Part shown: piece by piece, positions 9,401 to 17,404 of the stretch
How the letters are laid out: each line of letters begins with the position of its first letter
How positions within the stretch are numbered: the first letter of the stretch is position 1
Assembly: GCF_947631635.1 (NCBI RefSeq)
Contig: NZ_CANRMB010000012.1
Location: forward strand, 19,919-83,918
DNA from: an uncultured Dysosmobacter sp.
GTDB taxonomy: Bacteria > Bacillota > Clostridia > Oscillospirales > Oscillospiraceae
Direction of reading: 5' to 3'
Length of the DNA stretch: 64,000 bases
Position numbers and translations under genes: made by a program
Notes under the pieces: generated by a model
What the model was told of the DNA's origin: nothing
The model's database searches: none
Seen by the model: only the letters and a program-made list of their open reading frames with translations

Positions 9401-9830
9401 TGTGTTCTTCCACGGCCTGGCCGTGGGCGAGACCAACAAGGTCAATATCGCTGACGGCAAGACCCTGGTCATCAAGTATCTGGGCCTGGGTGAGATCGAC
9501 AAGGAGGGCATGCGCACCGTCAGCTTTGAGCTGAACGGCATCCGCCGGGATGTGCAGGTGCCTGACGAGGCGGCTCAGAAGAACATCGTCAAGGTGCCCA
9601 TGGCGGACCCGGAGGACAAGAGCCAGGTGGGCGCCTCCATCCCCGGCGCGGTCAGCAAGATCAGCGTCAAGGTTGGCGACCGCGTGGAGAAGAACCAGAC
9701 CCTGGTCACCATCGAGGCCATGAAGATGGAGACCGCCATCACCGCCCGCATGGGCGGCGTGGTCGGCAGCATCGAGGTCCGGGAGGGAGACACCGTCAAG
9801 GGCGGCCAGCTCCTGCTGACGATCAAGTGA
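6414..9830 (+). CDS. pyc: Pyruvate carboxylase
   Basis: 1138 residues, the normal length for the single-chain alpha4 enzyme, which converts pyruvate, bicarbonate and ATP to oxaloacetate for anaplerosis. Domain order: biotin carboxylase (1-450, opening KKVLVANRGEIAMRIFRA, with glycine-rich ATP lid AAAGGGGRGM near 162), carboxyltransferase (about 530-800, LLICDTTCRDAHQSL), allosteric/tetramerisation linker, and biotinyl carrier domain (about 1065-1138) with EAMKMET, the biotinylated lysine at about 1104. The ATG at 6414 follows AGGAGGAG. It is transcribed alone between two terminators. It could feed oxaloacetate to aspartate or to reductive C4 metabolism. Confidence 0.97.
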   Translation: MSRTFKKVLVANRGEIAMRIFRACHDLGLQTIAIYSNEDTYSVFRTAADESYLIGENESPLGAYLNIPRIIHLAKKHGADAIHPGYGFLSENGDFARACEEAGIQFIGPSSKILDMMGDKLSAKQMAVDCGVPITPGTTEPLKSREEAQKLAMEFGFPVILKAAAGGGGRGMRRCDTVEEVGVNFDLVKAEAKKAFGNDDIFMEKFLVEPKHIEVQILGDEFGNVVHLYERDCSLQRRYQKVVEFTPAFSVDENVRKALYEDAVKIAKHVGYVNAGTLEFLVDREGHHYFIEMNPRIQVEHTVTEMVTGIDLVRSQILIAEGRPLDDPEIGIASQEAIRHDGYAIQCRVTTEDPANNFAPDTGKITAYRSAGGFGIRLDGGNAYTGAVISPYYDSLLVKITTWDNTFAGVCRKAARAINEIHVRGVKTNIAFITNILKNPTFMAGKCHTKFIDETPELFQIDESQDRATKMLKYIGNIVVKEQEGHKFYDAPRFPPVTGDRPDGLKQLLDAKGPKAVADWVLDQKKLLICDTTCRDAHQSLLATRVRTRDIVKGMEGTSEILADAFSLECWGGATFDVAYRFLHESPWERLDLIRQKAPNLLLQMLLRGANAVGYTNYPDNVIREFIKEAARSGIDVFRVFDSLNWLPGMEVAMDEVLNQDKICQATICYTGDILDPKRDKYPLDYYVKLAKELEHRGAHMLCIKDMSGILKPYAAKKLVSTLKQEIGIPVQLHTHDTSGNQVAAYLLAAEAGVDVVDCAISSMASLTSQPSLNAVVAALQGTERDTGMDLDRLQYLTDYWEDVRKRYDSFEAGITSPATDIYRYEIPGGQYTNLKPQVESLGLGGRFLEVKENYRVVNEMLGDIVKVTPSSKMVGDLAIFMTQNGLTPETIVEKGEGLAFPDSAVSYFSGMMGQPAGGFPKDLQKVVLKGKEPITCRPGELLPPVDFEAKKREMMAFDPDPSWRAVLSYCLYPKVVEEYVKSRKEYGYIMRLGSHVFFHGLAVGETNKVNIADGKTLVIKYLGLGEIDKEGMRTVSFELNGIRRDVQVPDEAAQKNIVKVPMADPEDKSQVGASIPGAVSKISVKVGDRVEKNQTLVTIEAMKMETAITARMGGVVGSIEVREGDTVKGGQLLLTIK

Positions 9831-9848
9831 ATTGTGTATTCTCACAAA

Positions 9849-9880
9849 CAGGACCCGCCCATCGGCGGGTCCTGCTTTTT
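9849..9880 (+). terminator. pyc terminator
   Basis: CAGGACCCGCC/GGCGGGTCCTG stem, 4-nt loop, then CTTTTT. Confidence 0.85.
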
Positions 9881-10042
9881 CCAAGGGAAAAATCACCTAG
9901 AATTCCGCGCACTGCGGACAGATGTTTGTGCACAATGACGTGGCATGGGGAGCTTTTGAACCCCAAATACAGAGAAAACGAAAAATAATGCAGGGTAAAG
10001 AATATTAACTTGCAAAAAAGCACCAAAAAGCGAAAAATATAC

Positions 10043-10071
10043 TTGAAAAATGAAAGGGGATACGGTATGAT
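10043..10071 (+). promoter_or_regulatory. TAXI transporter promoter
   Basis: TTGAAA (10043-10048), 17 bp, TATGAT (10066-10071) in an AT-rich stretch 50 bp before the solute-binding protein gene. The rest of the 9881-10123 gap shows nothing else. Confidence 0.75.
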
Positions 10072-10123
10072 ATGCAAGTAGCTGCAAGATACCCCGATCA
10101 AACTAGGAAAAGAGGATGTTAAG

Positions 10124-11149
10124 ATGAAGAAGATTCTGTCTTTGCTGATGGCCGTCATGATGATGGCTGCTGTTCTGGCCGGCTGCGGCGGTGACAAGCC
10201 CGCCGATACCACTGATGAGAACAAGGAACCCACCCAGGAGAGCACCCCCGCTCCCGCCGCCACCGGCAGCGAGCTGACGTTCACCACCGGCGGTTCCTCC
10301 GGCACTTATTATGCCTTTGGTTCCGTTCTGGCCGGTCAGGTCAGCAGCGCCACCGGCAGCAAGATCACCGCTGTGGAGGGCAAGGGCTCCCAGGGCAACA
10401 TCGAGCTGATGGACATGGATGGCGCCCAGCTGGGCTTCGTCCAGTCCGACGTCATGAGCTACGCCTATGAGGGCACCAACCTGTTCGCCGACTTCGGCAA
10501 GGTGGACTGCTTCTCCACCGTGGCCGCCCTGTACATGGAGCAGGTCCAGATCGTCACCTGCGATCCCAGCATCAAGACCGTGGCCGACCTGAAGGGCAAG
10601 AACGTCTCCATCGGCGACTCCGGCTCCGGTGTGTACTACAACGCCATCGACGTGCTGGGCGCCTACGGCCTGACCGAGCAGGACATCAAGCCCACCTACC
10701 AGGGCTTCGGTGACAGCGCCGAGGCGCTGAAGGACGGCGCCATCGACGCGGCCTTCGTGGTCGCCGGCGCGCCCACCACCGCCATCACCGAGCTGTCCAG
10801 CGCCAAGGACACCTATCTGGTGAGCCTGGACCAGGAGCACATTGACGCGCTGATCGCCAAGTCCCCCTATTACAGCGCCTACACCATCTCCGCCGATACC
10901 TACGGCATGGACACCGACACCACCACCGTGGCTGTGGGCGCCGTGGTCATCGCCCGTGACGATGTGTCCGAGGACGACGTGTACAACTTTGTGTCCGGCG
11001 TGTTTGACAACATCGACGCTATCACCGCCGTGCACGCCAAGGGTGCTGAGCTGAGCCTGGACTTCGCTGCCAGCGTCACCTCCGTCCCCTATCACGCCGG
11101 CGCCGCAAAGTACTTCGCTGAGAAGGGCTACACCGTTCCCACCAAGTAA
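10124..11149 (+). CDS. TAXI-family TRAP transporter solute-binding lipoprotein
   Basis: 341 residues. A type II signal peptide ends in the lipobox LAGC (Cys about residue 23), followed by a Thr/Pro-rich linker. The mature domain has TAXI features: TFTTGGSSGTYYAFGSVLA near residue 52, VTCDPSIKTVADLKGKNVSIG near 143 and GSGVYYNAIDVLGAYG. It would be anchored outside the membrane and hand ligand to the fused permease 183 bp downstream. A stem-loop between the two genes probably lets this subunit be made in excess. TAXI proteins often bind glutamate or dicarboxylates; the ligand here is unknown. Confidence 0.9.
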   Translation: MKKILSLLMAVMMMAAVLAGCGGDKPADTTDENKEPTQESTPAPAATGSELTFTTGGSSGTYYAFGSVLAGQVSSATGSKITAVEGKGSQGNIELMDMDGAQLGFVQSDVMSYAYEGTNLFADFGKVDCFSTVAALYMEQVQIVTCDPSIKTVADLKGKNVSIGDSGSGVYYNAIDVLGAYGLTEQDIKPTYQGFGDSAEALKDGAIDAAFVVAGAPTTAITELSSAKDTYLVSLDQEHIDALIAKSPYYSAYTISADTYGMDTDTTTVAVGAVVIARDDVSEDDVYNFVSGVFDNIDAITAVHAKGAELSLDFAASVTSVPYHAGAAKYFAEKGYTVPTK

Positions 11150-11206
11150 GAGGCCGTTCAAACACTGTTAAGGAATCGATAAAGATCCCCGGATATCCCT
11201 GAGAGG

Positions 11207-11231
11207 CTGCGGCGGGCGGTGCCCGCCGCAG
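11207..11231 (+). terminator. Intra-operon stem-loop
   Basis: Perfect 11-bp stem CTGCGGCGGGC/GCCCGCCGCAG with a GGT loop and no long T-run. It is better read as an RNA-stabilising or attenuating hairpin between binding-protein and permease genes than as a full terminator. Confidence 0.6.
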
Positions 11232-11332
11232 TCCCTTGTCGATTTTACGGGGCGGATGAGTTTCCGTCCGGAACGGCGGAAAGTCATGTGTTCCGCAAAG
11301 AAATTCTGATATGGAGGAAGCGAGGAGACCCC

Positions 11333-13384
11333 ATGAGCTTTTGGAAAAAGGAAACCAAGCCCCCTGTGCATACCGCTCCGGCGGATGACAGCGGCGTAGG
11401 CACTGCCGCCGATGTGGACGAGGTCATGAAAAAGTATGACCGGGAGTCCAACACCCGCGTCTGGGAGGGCACCCCCAAAATTTTGGTCAAGGGTCTGATG
11501 ATCCTGTTCTCGGTGTACAGCATCCTGGTGACCCTGGTTTTCAGCACCTGGCTGCCGGAGGTGAAGCTGACCACCTTCCTGGCCTGGGTCCTGGTGATCG
11601 GATACCTGAATTTCCCCGCCCGCAAGGGCAGCGTGAAGGTCAACCACATGCCCTGGTATGACATCGTCATCATGGTCCTGGGCGCGGGTTCCTTCCTCTA
11701 TTACACCTTCCACGCCCAGGAGATCATCAAGCTGTCCCTGCGGACGGCCAAGAACAACTTCCTGCTGGCCATCGCCGTCATCGGCGTTCTGGCGCTGATC
11801 GAGCTGTGCCGCCGCAGTGTGGGCCTTCCCATTCTGTGCGTGGTGGGTGCCCTGCTGGTCTATACCTTCAGCCAGGTCCAGTGGCGCATCGCCATCTATA
11901 ACCTGTTCTACACCACCACCGGCGTCATGAATACCCCCATCAACGTCTGCTCCAAGTATATCGTGGTGTTCATCATCTTCGGCGCCTTCCTGGAGCGGAC
12001 GGGTATCGCCCAATTCTTCATCAACCTGGCCAACGCCGTGGCGGGCTCCTCCGCCGGCGGTCCGGCCAAGGTGGCCGTCATCTCCTCCGCCCTGTGCGGC
12101 ATGGTGTCCGGCTCCTCTGTGGGCAACACCGTCACCACCGGCTCCGTCACCATTCCCATGATGAAAAAGACCGGCTATCAGGGCGAGTTTGCCGGCGCGG
12201 TGGAGGCCGCAGCGTCCACCGGCGGCCAGATCATGCCGCCCATCATGGGCGCGGCCGCCTTCCTGATGGCGGAGTACCTGGGCGTGCCCTACGGCACCGT
12301 GGCCCTCACCGCCATCCTGCCTGCTGTGCTGTATTTCACCGGCATTTACATCGCCGTTCACCTGGAGGCCCGGAAGCTGGGCCTGAAGGGCATCCCCAAG
12401 GACGAACTGCCCAAGCTGAGCGTCCTGATGAAGAAGATCTACCTGCTGGCGCCCCTGGTGGTGCTGGTGGCGCTGGTCTCCATGAACCTCAAGACCATGC
12501 AGTTCTCCGCCGCCGTTGCCATTCTGGTGACGATCATCGTGGGCTTCATCGGCAATCTCACCAGCGCCGTGGCCGCCAGCCGTGCCGGCGGCAGCTTCGG
12601 CGGGACCCTGGGCCATTCCCTGATCAGCCATGAGAGCGACGCGGAGAGCATCTCCATCTTCAAGATCCTGGATGCGCTGGAAGCCGGCGGCAAGGGCACC
12701 ATCACCGTGGCCGTGGCCTGCGCCATGGCCGGCATCGTGGCGGGCTGCATCACCGTCACCGGCCTTGCCTCCAAGCTCATCACCGCCATCGTCTCCGTCT
12801 CCGCCGGCCATATGATGATCGCCCTGGTGCTGACCATGCTGTGCTGCATCGTGCTGGGCATGGGTGTGCCCACCACCGCCAACTACTGCATCATGGCCGC
12901 CACCTGCGCCCCCATTCTGATGAACCCCGCCATCGGCGTGGTCCCCATGGCCGCCCACTTCTTCGTGTTCTACTTCGGCATCGTGGCGGACATCACGCCG
13001 CCCGTGGCCCTGGCGGCCTACGCCGGCAGCGCCATCGCCAAGGCGCCGCCCATGAAAACGGCCATCAACGCCACCAAGCTGGCCATCGCCGCCTTCATCG
13101 TGCCCTATATCTTCGCCATGAACCCCGCCATGCTTCTGGTGAACGTCGACAACCCCCTCCAGGTGGTGCAGATCGTGGTCACCGCGCTCATCGGCCTGTT
13201 CGGCGTGGCGGCGGCCCTCAACGGCTTCCTGTATAAGAAGATCAACCTCCTGTTCCGCCTGGGCCTGATCGCGGGCGGCCTGTGCATGATGGTCCCCGGC
13301 GACCTGACCGATGTGATCGGCCTGGTGGTCGTCTGCGGCATCGTGTTCTTCCAGCGTGCCGCCGCAAAGCGGGTCTCCGCGTAA
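11333..13384 (+). CDS. TRAP transporter fused permease (DctQM-type, TAXI-associated)
   Basis: 683 residues. The N-terminal ~200 residues hold the small-subunit-like helices, and the remainder is the DctM-type large subunit with many hydrophobic segments. Typical motifs include SALCGMVSGSSVGNTVTTGS near 255 and ASTGGQIMPPIMGAAAFLMA near 290, parts of the Na+/substrate site in the family. Fusion of both membrane subunits in one chain is normal for TAXI systems. The start follows GGAGGAAGCGAGGAG. It works with the lipoprotein encoded upstream as a Na+-driven importer. Confidence 0.92.
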   Translation: MSFWKKETKPPVHTAPADDSGVGTAADVDEVMKKYDRESNTRVWEGTPKILVKGLMILFSVYSILVTLVFSTWLPEVKLTTFLAWVLVIGYLNFPARKGSVKVNHMPWYDIVIMVLGAGSFLYYTFHAQEIIKLSLRTAKNNFLLAIAVIGVLALIELCRRSVGLPILCVVGALLVYTFSQVQWRIAIYNLFYTTTGVMNTPINVCSKYIVVFIIFGAFLERTGIAQFFINLANAVAGSSAGGPAKVAVISSALCGMVSGSSVGNTVTTGSVTIPMMKKTGYQGEFAGAVEAAASTGGQIMPPIMGAAAFLMAEYLGVPYGTVALTAILPAVLYFTGIYIAVHLEARKLGLKGIPKDELPKLSVLMKKIYLLAPLVVLVALVSMNLKTMQFSAAVAILVTIIVGFIGNLTSAVAASRAGGSFGGTLGHSLISHESDAESISIFKILDALEAGGKGTITVAVACAMAGIVAGCITVTGLASKLITAIVSVSAGHMMIALVLTMLCCIVLGMGVPTTANYCIMAATCAPILMNPAIGVVPMAAHFFVFYFGIVADITPPVALAAYAGSAIAKAPPMKTAINATKLAIAAFIVPYIFAMNPAMLLVNVDNPLQVVQIVVTALIGLFGVAAALNGFLYKKINLLFRLGLIAGGLCMMVPGDLTDVIGLVVVCGIVFFQRAAAKRVSA

Positions 13385-13394
13385 TTTCCAGATC

Positions 13395-13424
13395 AGACCG
13401 CTCCCGTGAGGGAGCGGTCTTTTT
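13395..13424 (+). terminator. TRAP operon terminator
   Basis: AGACCGCTCCC-GTGA-GGGAGCGGTCT stem-loop followed by TTTT. Confidence 0.85.
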
Positions 13425-13533
13425 CAAAAAATCCTGGATTTGGGGAAACCATTTGGGCGGATGCGCCGTCTATTAAATGAGAGAAGTTGGAACAGACCGG
13501 AAACTGTAACCGTTTTGTTGTTGTATTATGAGA

Positions 13534-13564
13534 AAAACTGTACTAGCATTAATGATACAGTTTT
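13534..13564. promoter_or_regulatory. Inverted repeat upstream of the efflux operon
   Basis: AAAACTGTA (13534-13542) and TACAGTTTT (13556-13564) form a perfect 9+9 dyad with a 13-bp centre, 28 bp before the adaptor start. A further half-like AAACTGTAAC sits at about 13501. This has the size of a TetR/MarR/PadR-type operator, but no regulator gene is adjacent. Confidence 0.5.
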
Positions 13565-13591
13565 CGATGAATCAATGAAGGAGAAGAAGCC

Positions 13592-15283
13592 ATGTCGGAA
13601 GTTATGGAGAGAACAGATCTGCCGCAGGCCCAGCAGGAGACGGCTCCTGCCGTTCAGGAGCAGGAGGCGGCACCTCAAAAGCCCTCCCTGAAAGAGAAAT
13701 GGAAGGGTATGCCCCGGAAGAAGCGGCGGCGGATCGTCCGCTGGACCGTGATCTTGCTGATCCTGCTTGCCATCGCTCTGGCGGCCTGGAAATTCCTGGG
13801 CGGAAAGGATGGCAGCGGTGAGTCCCAGATGGTCACGGATGTGGTGCAGTACGGCTCCATCACCTCCACCGTGGAGGGCAGCGGCCTGACCCGGGCCAAG
13901 AGCAGCGAGACCATCACCCTGACCACCGCGGGCACGGTGTTGGACGTGCTGGTGTCGGAGGGCGACGTTGTCACCGCCGGAACGCCGCTGTTCACCATCG
14001 ACAGCCCCGCGGCGGAGACTGCGGTGCAGAAGGCCCGCAGCAACGTGGAGGGCTATGAAAAGCAGCTGTCCACGGCGGAAAAGGATATCGCGGGCCTGAA
14101 CCTGTCCGCTGGATATCCCGGCAAGCTGATGGAGACCGTGACCCTGAACCCCGGGGACACCATCAGCAAGGGACAGAAGGTGGCGGTCCTGGCGGACGAC
14201 ACCCGTATGCGGCTCATGCAGTATTACAGCTACGCCTATGCCGGAGACCTGTATGTGGGGCAGACGGTGGAGGTATCCATCCCGTCCCTGATGGCGTCCG
14301 TGTCCGGCACCGTGGCGGCGGTCAACATGGTCAGCCGCATCACCCCGGAGGGGTCCAAGCTCTTCTCCGCGGAGATCATTTTACAGAACGAGGGCGCCCT
14401 TTCCGCGGAGATGGCGGCCTCCGCCACAGTCACTGTGAACGGCGAGACGGTATATCCCTATGAGCCGGGCAAGCTGGAATACTACCGTGTGGGCGACCTG
14501 TGCTCCACCGTCAGCGGCACCGTGATCTCCAGCGGCCTGGTGGATTACCTCCAGGTATCCGCCGGACAGGTGCTGGTCCGCATCGACGGCGAGGAGAGCG
14601 AGAGCGAGCTGTTCACCATTCAGCAGGATCTGGAGGCCGCCCGGGAGGAGCTGGAGACGGCGCAGAAGAACCTGGCGAATTGCAGCGCCGTGGCGCCCAT
14701 CGACGGCATGGTCATCGGCCTGGCCATTCAGCCCGGCGACGAGATCGCGGCCAACACCGCCGTGGTCACCATCTCCGATACGTCCACCATCACCGTCAGT
14801 GCAAATGTGGACGAGCGGAACATCAGCTACATCAAGCCCGGCATGATGGTGAATCTGGACCAGTGGGGCACCCCCGGCTTCGGCACGGTGGAGACCGTCA
14901 GCCTGTCCTCCTCCGTCAACAACGGCGTGGCGACCTATCCCATCACCATCTCCGCCGACAACACGGAGGGCACCATCCAGGTCAACAGCTACATCAACTA
15001 CTCCCTGGTGGCCAGCGAGAACGACAACTGCCTGGTGCTGCCCATCCAGTGCGTGCGGACCGTGAGCACGGAGGAGGGAGAGACCCTGACGGTGGTCTTT
15101 GTCTCCGGCGACCGGCCGGACAACGCCATCGAGATGCCCATGGTGGACGAGGAGATCCCCGAGGGCTTCTGGCCGGTGCCCGTGGAGATCGGCATCAGCG
15201 ACAACTACAACGTGGAGATCCGGTCCGGCGTGGAGGAAGGCACAGAGGTCTTCACCCAGATCCAGGCCATCAACGCATGGTGA
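13592..15283 (+). CDS. MacA/HlyD-like periplasmic-adaptor protein of an ABC exporter
   Basis: 563 residues: a basic cytoplasmic N-terminus rich in Gln/Pro, one membrane helix at about 50-68 (WTVILLILLAIALAAWKFL), then extracellular adaptor domains. Two lipoyl-like segments are visible, one around TAGTVLDVLVSEGDVVTAG and a second around VAPIDGMVIGLAIQPGDEI with a helical hairpin before it (QQDLEAAREELETAQKNL). That makes it longer than usual for MacA, about 370-400 aa. In Gram-positives such adaptors pair with MacB-type ATPase/permease proteins, encoded immediately downstream. Substrate unknown; drug, peptide or envelope-stress efflux are possible. Confidence 0.88.
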   Translation: MSEVMERTDLPQAQQETAPAVQEQEAAPQKPSLKEKWKGMPRKKRRRIVRWTVILLILLAIALAAWKFLGGKDGSGESQMVTDVVQYGSITSTVEGSGLTRAKSSETITLTTAGTVLDVLVSEGDVVTAGTPLFTIDSPAAETAVQKARSNVEGYEKQLSTAEKDIAGLNLSAGYPGKLMETVTLNPGDTISKGQKVAVLADDTRMRLMQYYSYAYAGDLYVGQTVEVSIPSLMASVSGTVAAVNMVSRITPEGSKLFSAEIILQNEGALSAEMAASATVTVNGETVYPYEPGKLEYYRVGDLCSTVSGTVISSGLVDYLQVSAGQVLVRIDGEESESELFTIQQDLEAAREELETAQKNLANCSAVAPIDGMVIGLAIQPGDEIAANTAVVTISDTSTITVSANVDERNISYIKPGMMVNLDQWGTPGFGTVETVSLSSSVNNGVATYPITISADNTEGTIQVNSYINYSLVASENDNCLVLPIQCVRTVSTEEGETLTVVFVSGDRPDNAIEMPMVDEEIPEGFWPVPVEIGISDNYNVEIRSGVEEGTEVFTQIQAINAW

Positions 15284-15287
15284 CGCC

Positions 15288-15989
15288 ATGGCACATTTAG
15301 TAGAATTGCGGGACATCTATAAGATCTACGGCGAGGGCCTGGAGAGCGAGGTCCGCGCGCTGGACGGCGTGTCCCTGACCATCGACAAGGGGGAGTTCGT
15401 GGCCGTGGTGGGCCAGTCCGGCTCCGGCAAGTCCACCATGATGAACGTGCTGGGCTGCCTGGACATCCCCACCAGGGGAGACTACCTCCTGGACGGCACC
15501 GACGTCCGGGAGCTGACGGACAGGGAGCTCTCCCATATCCGCAACAAGCAGATCGGATTTATTTTTCAGCAGTACAACCTCATTCAGAGCTTGACGGTGC
15601 TGGAAAATGTGGAGCTGCCCCTGATCTACCAGGGCATCAACGCCGACGACCGCCGGGACCTGGCTATGGAGGCCCTGGAGCGGGTGGGCCTGGCGGGCCG
15701 CGTGAAGCACAGGCCCACGGAGATGTCCGGCGGCCAGCAGCAGCGGGTGGCCATCGCGCGGGCCATCGCCACCAAGCCCCCCATCATCATGGCCGACGAG
15801 CCCACCGGCGCGCTGGACTCCCGCACGGGACGGGAGGTGCTGGAATTTCTCCAGCAGCTGAACCGGGAGGGCAGCACCGTGATCCTCATCACCCATGACA
15901 ACGGCATCGCCGCCACCGCCCGCCGCTGCGTGCGTCTGGCGGACGGAAAGATGATAGAGGACAAACAGCAGGAGGTGGATTGGTTTTGA
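15288..15989 (+). CDS. MacB-type ABC transporter ATP-binding protein
   Basis: 233 residues, a complete LolD/MacB-class ATPase: Walker [10 protein letters not shown] near 43, Q-loop FIFQQYNL, signature [10 protein letters not shown] near 145, Walker [13 protein letters not shown] and H-loop ITHD. It starts 5 bp after the adaptor stop, and its stop overlaps the permease start. A tight three-gene unit encodes the exporter; this protein powers the permease on the cytosolic face. Confidence 0.95.
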   Translation: MAHLVELRDIYKIYGEGLESEVRALDGVSLTIDKGEFVAVVGQSGSGKSTMMNVLGCLDIPTRGDYLLDGTDVRELTDRELSHIRNKQIGFIFQQYNLIQSLTVLENVELPLIYQGINADDRRDLAMEALERVGLAGRVKHRPTEMSGGQQQRVAIARAIATKPPIIMADEPTGALDSRTGREVLEFLQQLNREGSTVILITHDNGIAATARRCVRLADGKMIEDKQQEVDWF

Positions 15990-17239
15990 ATATCCGACAG
16001 GCCTTGAAAATGGCGTGGCGGTCCATTTGGGGCAAGAAAGGCCGGTCCGTCCTCACCATGCTGGGCATCATCATCGGCATCGCCGCCGTCATGACCATCG
16101 TGTCCGCCATGAACGGCTACACGGAAAAGACTATGGAGCAGTACGCCGCCATGGGCAGCAACAAGCTGGAGGTCTACATCTGGAACTACCTCTATGATGA
16201 GGACGGCAACAGCCTGGGCAAGGATTACTTTCCGGACCTGTACGACTACTGCAACAGTCTGAAGGAGCTGGTGGCCGGCGTGACGCCGGAGGCATACTGC
16301 AACGCCACGGCGGTCTACGGCACGAAAAGCTCCGCCAATATGGAGTGGGAGTACGACGACAACGGCAACCTCCTCAGCTCACGGCCCCAGCTCTATTACG
16401 GCAGCGACCAGTACAGCGCCTGCAACAATCTGACGCTGGCCAAGGGCCGGGACCTGACGCCGATGGATATGGAGCGCTATAACCAGGTCTGCGTTTTGGG
16501 CTCCGAGGCCGCCAAGGCCTTCTTCGGCACCGCCGACCCGGTGGGGAAGGCCATGCAGTTCAACGGGCAGAACTTCTTCGTGGTGGGGGTTTACGCGCCC
16601 CGCCTTACCGGCGAGGCCGCCAAAAACAACTCCATGGACAACATCATCGTCCTGCCCTATACCGCCCGGCGGGTCCTGGGCGGCGAGGCGCCGGAGCAGT
16701 TCGTGGTCAAGGTCAAAAACGCGGAGTCCCTGGCCGAGGCGGCCTCCCGCATCCGGGGCTTTTTAAAGGGCCTGGTGAATCCAAACGCCGGAGATACCCA
16801 GGTCTACTCCAATGACGAGTGGCAGCAGAGCATGAATGAGCAGATGGGCATGATCTCTCTGGTGCTGGGCGGCATCGCCGCCATCAGCCTGCTGGTGGGC
16901 GGCATCGGCATCATGAACATCATGCTGGTCACGGTGACGGAGCGGACCCGGGAGATCGGTATCCGCCGGGCCATCGGCGCCCAGCGCAGCAGCATCATCA
17001 CCCAGTTCCTGATGGAGGCGGCCATGCTCTGCGGCATCGGCGGCATCATCGGCATCGGCCTAGGCACCGTGGGCAGTTATGTCGCGGGCAGGCTGATGTT
17101 CCAGATGACCATCTATCCGGCGACCTGGATCACCGCCTGCGCGTTTTCGCTGTCGGTGGCCCTGGGCATCATCTTCGGCATCTACCCGGCGGTGAAGGCC
17201 GCCAATCTCCAGCCTGTGGAAGCGCTGCGGGCGGAGTGA
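15980..17239 (+). CDS. MacB-like ABC transporter permease
   Basis: 419 residues from a TTG start; a second in-frame TTG at 15986 is equally well placed after GGAGGTGG. Layout: helix 1 at about 20-42, a large extracellular MacB_PCD domain (about 45-270), then the FtsX-like domain with three helices. It carries the hallmark [20 protein letters not shown] followed by [10 protein letters not shown]. The 10-bp overlap with the ATPase gene implies translational coupling. Two small hairpins in the following 165 bp may end the transcript. Confidence 0.93.
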   Translation: MVLNIRQALKMAWRSIWGKKGRSVLTMLGIIIGIAAVMTIVSAMNGYTEKTMEQYAAMGSNKLEVYIWNYLYDEDGNSLGKDYFPDLYDYCNSLKELVAGVTPEAYCNATAVYGTKSSANMEWEYDDNGNLLSSRPQLYYGSDQYSACNNLTLAKGRDLTPMDMERYNQVCVLGSEAAKAFFGTADPVGKAMQFNGQNFFVVGVYAPRLTGEAAKNNSMDNIIVLPYTARRVLGGEAPEQFVVKVKNAESLAEAASRIRGFLKGLVNPNAGDTQVYSNDEWQQSMNEQMGMISLVLGGIAAISLLVGGIGIMNIMLVTVTERTREIGIRRAIGAQRSSIITQFLMEAAMLCGIGGIIGIGLGTVGSYVAGRLMFQMTIYPATWITACAFSLSVALGIIFGIYPAVKAANLQPVEALRAE

Positions 17240-17404
17240 TGCCGGTCGAAGGCTTTATGCCGCGGCTTTCCGCGGCTGGTTCAGAGATCAGTATTTCACA
17301 GCCGTTCCTCCGCATTTTATGCGGAGCCTGTGGATCTTTGATTTGCGGGCGTGAGAGCAGCGACCGTGCTTTCATGGGAAACTAGTATGAGGAGGAAGAG
17401 CAAT

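Noticed and set aside
6156..9896. A 1246-codon open frame on the minus strand opposite pyc
   Set aside because: It mirrors pyc codon structure in GC-rich DNA, has no ribosome site, and its Leu/His/Gly/Asp-rich composition is typical of an antisense shadow. The same reasoning removes the long frames opposite thrS, ftsW/mraY, murA, rny and the TRAP permease.
13441..13691. Plus-strand frame overlapping the adaptor start
   Set aside because: It runs through the operator-like dyad and into the adaptor gene in another frame, with no ribosome site.
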